Assembly: GCA_031283865.1 (NCBI GenBank)
Contig: JAITAX010000049.1
Span: 1-7,773, forward strand
DNA: 7,773 nucleotides
Source: Eubacteriales Family XIII. Incertae Sedis bacterium
GTDB lineage: Bacteria; Bacillota; Clostridia; Peptostreptococcales; Anaerovoracaceae
Direction of reading: 5' to 3'
The position numbers and the translations under genes are program-made. Positions 5,354-7,773 of the stretch are shown in pieces (positions within the stretch are counted from its first letter, which is position 1; the number at the start of each line of letters is the position of its first letter). Under the pieces are notes generated by a model. It was not told the DNA's origin. It worked only from the letters and a program-made list of their open reading frames with translations, and searched no databases.

Positions 5354-7186
5354 TTACTCTACGGTGACCGCTTTCGCCAGATTCTTGGGCTTATCTATAT
5401 CACAGCCGCGCAGCTTGGCGACATGATAGGCCAGCAGTTGCAGGGGTACGACAGCCAAGATCGGCGTCACCTCGTCCGCGCAGGCCGGGATGTAGATCAC
5501 CTCATCCGACTGTTTTTCGATCTCGCGGTTGCCGGCTTTCGCAAGCCCGATCACCCGGGCGCCGCGCGCTTTCACTTCCTCGATGTTGGACAGCAGCTTC
5601 TCGAACAGCCTGTCCTGCGTAGCCAAGGCGATAACCAAGCTGTCCTGCTCGATCAGGGCTATGGTGCCGTGCTTCAGTTCGCCCGCCGCGATTGCGAACG
5701 AGTGGATGTAGGAGATTTCCTTGAGTTTCAACGAACCCTCGAGCGCCACGCCCACATCGTTTCCGCGCCCGATAAAAAATACCCGCTCATTCTTGTAGAT
5801 CTTCTTCGCGATCTCGCGAAGCTTAGGCTCGTCCTCGAGCAGGGCGGAAAGCCTGTCCGGCATCTGCCGAAGCTCCGACAGCACGCGCTCGTATTCGCCG
5901 TCCGGCAGGGTCCCGAGCGTCCGTCCCATATAGAGCGCGAGCAGGTACATGCAGATCAACTGCGTCGTGAACGCTTTCGTGGAGGCCACCGCGATTTCGG
6001 GACCGGCCCAGGTGTAAAACACGTCGTCCGATTCGCGCGCGACGGAGCTGCCGACGACGTTCACGACCGAAAGCACGCGCGCCCCGCGGGATTTGGCCTC
6101 GCGCAGGGCCGCCAGCGTATCGAGCGTTTCACCGGACTGGCTGATGCAGATGAACAGCGTCCGGTCGTTGATATAGGGTTCCCTGTAGCGAAATTCCGAA
6201 GCGATGTCCACCTCCGTCGGGATGCGCGCAAAGCGCTCAATCGCGAACTTGCCGGCAAGCCCCGCGTGGGAGGCCGTGCCGCAGGCGACGATGTAGATGC
6301 GTTCTATGCGCTCGAGATCGCGCTTCGTCAGCGAAATGCCGTCAAGCCTGATCCCGCCGTTTTCGTCCAGCCTGCGGTTCAGCGTTTCCGCGACGCCCGC
6401 GGGCTGCTCGAAGATCTCCTTGCGCATGAAATGGTCGTAGCCGCCTTTTTCTGCGGCATCCGCGTCCCACGTGACGTGGAACACGTCGCGCTTCACGCGC
6501 TCCGCGCGCTCGTTGAATATGCTGATCTCGTTTCTTGTTATCAGTACGGTTTCATTGTTTTCGATCAGGTAGATCGTCCGCGCGTACTTCAGCAGCGCGG
6601 GGATGTCGGAGGCGAGGAAATTGCAGTTTTCCCCAAGCCCTGCGATCAGCGGTGCGTCTTTCCTGATCGCGACGATCCTGTCCGGCTCGGCGGCGGCCAT
6701 CGCGCATATGGAATAGGCGCCGCGCAGCTCGCGGGCGGCGCGGTTCACGGCCGCGAACAGATCGCCCTCGTAGAACAGCCCGATCAGATGGGCGGCGACC
6801 TCGGAATCGGTTTCCGAGCGGAAGCTGACGCCGTGCTTTGCGATGAGCATTTCCTTGAGTTCCGCGTAATTCTCGATGATTCCGTTGTGCACAATGGCAA
6901 TCGAACCGTCGCCGTTCGTGTGCGGATGGGCGTTCTCGCGCGAGGGCGCGCCGTGCGTGGCCCATCTCGTGTGACCTATGCCGGCGTGGCTGTCGATGGG
7001 AGAGGACGCCAAAAGCGCCTCAAGATTCGCGATGCGCCCGACGGATTTCTCCACCGCGAGGCGTCCGTCCGCCGCGAGCGCGATGCCCGCAGAATCATAG
7101 CCCCTGTATTCGAGGCGTTTCAGGCCGTCTATGATGATGCGCCGCGCCCCGTTGCCGTCTCCTATATAGCCGACTATTCCGCACAT
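5354..7186 (-). CDS. glmS: Glutamine--fructose-6-phosphate aminotransferase (isomerizing)
   Basis: GlmS transfers the amide of glutamine to fructose-6-phosphate to make glucosamine-6-phosphate, the entry step to UDP-GlcNAc, peptidoglycan and other amino sugars. At 610 residues it is full length. The N-terminal glutaminase has the nucleophile Cys2 in MCGIVGYIG, HTRWATHG (72-79), HNGIIEN (100-106) and SETDSEV (124-130). The first sugar isomerase (SIS) domain has CGTASHAG (302-309), SQSGETLDTLAALREAK (349-365) and GPEIAVASTKAFT (395-407); the second has EGSLKLKEISYIH (483-495) and GELKHGTIALIE (502-513), ending DKPKNLAKAVTVE. Catalytic positions matching E. coli Glu488, His504 and Lys603 are present (E490, H506, K605). 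One oddity: the 'H(A/S)E' after EISYI is HSF, with Phe497 replacing a near-invariant Glu. ATG at 7186 has GAAAGGAA at 7193-7200, in a 17-base gap after glmM, so no glmS ribozyme precedes it. Confidence 0.97.
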   Translation of the reverse strand: MCGIVGYIGDGNGARRIIIDGLKRLEYRGYDSAGIALAADGRLAVEKSVGRIANLEALLASSPIDSHAGIGHTRWATHGAPSRENAHPHTNGDGSIAIVHNGIIENYAELKEMLIAKHGVSFRSETDSEVAAHLIGLFYEGDLFAAVNRAARELRGAYSICAMAAAEPDRIVAIRKDAPLIAGLGENCNFLASDIPALLKYARTIYLIENNETVLITRNEISIFNERAERVKRDVFHVTWDADAAEKGGYDHFMRKEIFEQPAGVAETLNRRLDENGGIRLDGISLTKRDLERIERIYIVACGTASHAGLAGKFAIERFARIPTEVDIASEFRYREPYINDRTLFICISQSGETLDTLAALREAKSRGARVLSVVNVVGSSVARESDDVFYTWAGPEIAVASTKAFTTQLICMYLLALYMGRTLGTLPDGEYERVLSELRQMPDRLSALLEDEPKLREIAKKIYKNERVFFIGRGNDVGVALEGSLKLKEISYIHSFAIAAGELKHGTIALIEQDSLVIALATQDRLFEKLLSNIEEVKARGARVIGLAKAGNREIEKQSDEVIYIPACADEVTPILAVVPLQLLAYHVAKLRGCDIDKPKNLAKAVTVE

Positions 7187-7203
7187 TGTAAATTCCTTTC
7201 ATC

Positions 7204-7773
7204 TTATCCGAACTTGGCGGAGATCATCTCCGCGAGGCCGTCCGCCATATGCGCGATGCGGTCCCGGTCGCCGCCCTCTATCATCACGCGCACGAGGGGT
7301 TCTGTACCCGAGGACCGGATCAGCACGCGCCCCTCGCCCGCCATCAGCGTTTCGATCCGCTTGATCTCCGCGCAGATCGCGTCGTCCGCAGCGTAGAGGC
7401 TCTTGTTCTCGTTTCGCACGGCGGCGTTCCGCAGAACCTGCGGATAACTCGTCACGAGGTCCGCCAACTCGGACGCCCGCTTCCCCGAGCGGACGATGGC
7501 CTTTATAAGCTGCAGCGCGGCCAATATGCCGTCGCCCGTCGTGCTTTGCTCCAGGAATATGATGTGACCGGACTGCTCCCCGCCGAGGACGCTGCCCGGT
7601 TCCAGCATGCGCTCGAGCACGTAGCGGTCGCCGACGGCGGTCAGTTGCAGCGTGCATCCGATGCGTTCCAGCGCCGTTTTGAGTCCGATGTTGCTCATCA
7701 CCGTGGCCGTGACGAGCCCTGCGGGGAGCGCGCCGCGCGCCTGCAGCATGGCGGCGCAGATATACAGGATGCG
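7204..7773 (-). CDS. glmM: Phosphoglucosamine mutase, C-terminal part (runs off right edge)
   Basis: GlmM converts glucosamine-6-phosphate to glucosamine-1-phosphate, the step directly after GlmS. The window holds the last 189 codons and the TAA stop of a protein that is usually about 450 residues; the frame is open through base 7773, so the start and the phosphoserine active site lie outside. Visible parts are RILYICAAMLQARG at the cut edge, ATVMSNIGLKTALE, the sugar-recognition loop GGEQSGHIIF followed by TTGDGILAALQL, and the C-terminal phosphate-binding loop RSSGTEPLVRVMIEG. The GGEQSGH loop and the RSSGTEP loop point to GlmM rather than other phosphohexomutases, and glmS next door agrees. 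The internal ATG at 7749 is not the start, because conserved sequence continues upstream of it. Confidence 0.95.
   Translation of the reverse strand, partial: RILYICAAMLQARGALPAGLVTATVMSNIGLKTALERIGCTLQLTAVGDRYVLERMLEPGSVLGGEQSGHIIFLEQSTTGDGILAALQLIKAIVRSGKRASELADLVTSYPQVLRNAAVRNENKSLYAADDAICAEIKRIETLMAGEGRVLIRSSGTEPLVRVMIEGGDRDRIAHMADGLAEMISAKFG

Larger units (their letters stand above)
2375..7773 (-). other. Leftward operon glmM-glmS-ahcY-gltX
   Basis: Four genes on one strand are separated by 17, 31 and 29 bases, each downstream gene with its own purine-rich ribosome binding site (GAAAGGAA for glmS, GAAAGGA for ahcY, GCGGAGGG for gltX). No convincing promoter or terminator lies in the gaps. 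The operon promoter must be beyond the right edge. glmM and glmS share a pathway; ahcY and gltX look like housekeeping genes carried along. Confidence 0.75.

Noticed and set aside
4126..5367. 413-codon plus-strand open frame opposite ahcY
   Set aside because: His/Asp/Arg/Gly-rich nonsense without motifs; the opposite strand is clearly AhcY.
5351..7396. 681-codon plus-strand open frame opposite glmS and the end of glmM
   Set aside because: It is longer than glmS but has no recognisable motif, while the minus strand encodes GlmS with all catalytic residues. It is an antisense shadow of a GC-rich gene.

Overview
This window most likely comes from a GC-rich Firmicute of the class Clostridia. The evidence is the Firmicute-type GGAGG ribosome binding sites, an IS1634-like transposase, a MepA-like MATE efflux protein, and an extended-form glutamyl-tRNA synthetase of a kind I associate with clostridia. 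The assignment is by family resemblance only.

Layout, left to right. (1) Positions 1-350, minus strand: the first 116 codons of an IS1634-like transposase, cut by the left edge. It has a clear ribosome binding site and a near-consensus promoter (TTGCAA, 17 bases, TATAAT). (2) Positions 351-943 hold no convincing protein gene but much signal: the transposase promoter, a 10-bp hairpin with a short T run in the leftward direction, a second leftward promoter upstream of it (TTGCCG, 17 bases, TATAAT), a tandem 11-bp repeat, and a rightward extended -10 promoter followed by a leader of about 245 bases that can form three nested stems. (3) Positions 944-2368, plus strand: a complete MATE-family efflux transporter with a TTG start. 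(4) Positions 2375-7773, minus strand: a tight leftward cluster in transcription order glmM (3' part only), glmS, ahcY, gltX, with gaps of 17, 31 and 29 bases. The last gap assumes a gltX start 11 codons inside the longest open frame.

How the genes fit together. GlmS makes glucosamine-6-phosphate and GlmM turns it into glucosamine-1-phosphate, the first committed steps to UDP-GlcNAc and the cell wall. AhcY clears S-adenosylhomocysteine left by methylation, and GltX charges tRNA-Glu. The last two look like housekeeping passengers on the operon; GlmS uses glutamine and releases glutamate, but I would not build a pathway on that. The MATE gene converges on gltX with only 6 bases between the stop codons.

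I see no clearly new multi-gene system. The most unusual items are the two-promoter and hairpin arrangement ahead of the transposase, the structured MATE leader, the absence of a glmS ribozyme in the glmM-glmS gap, and a Glu-to-Phe change in a highly conserved GlmS motif.
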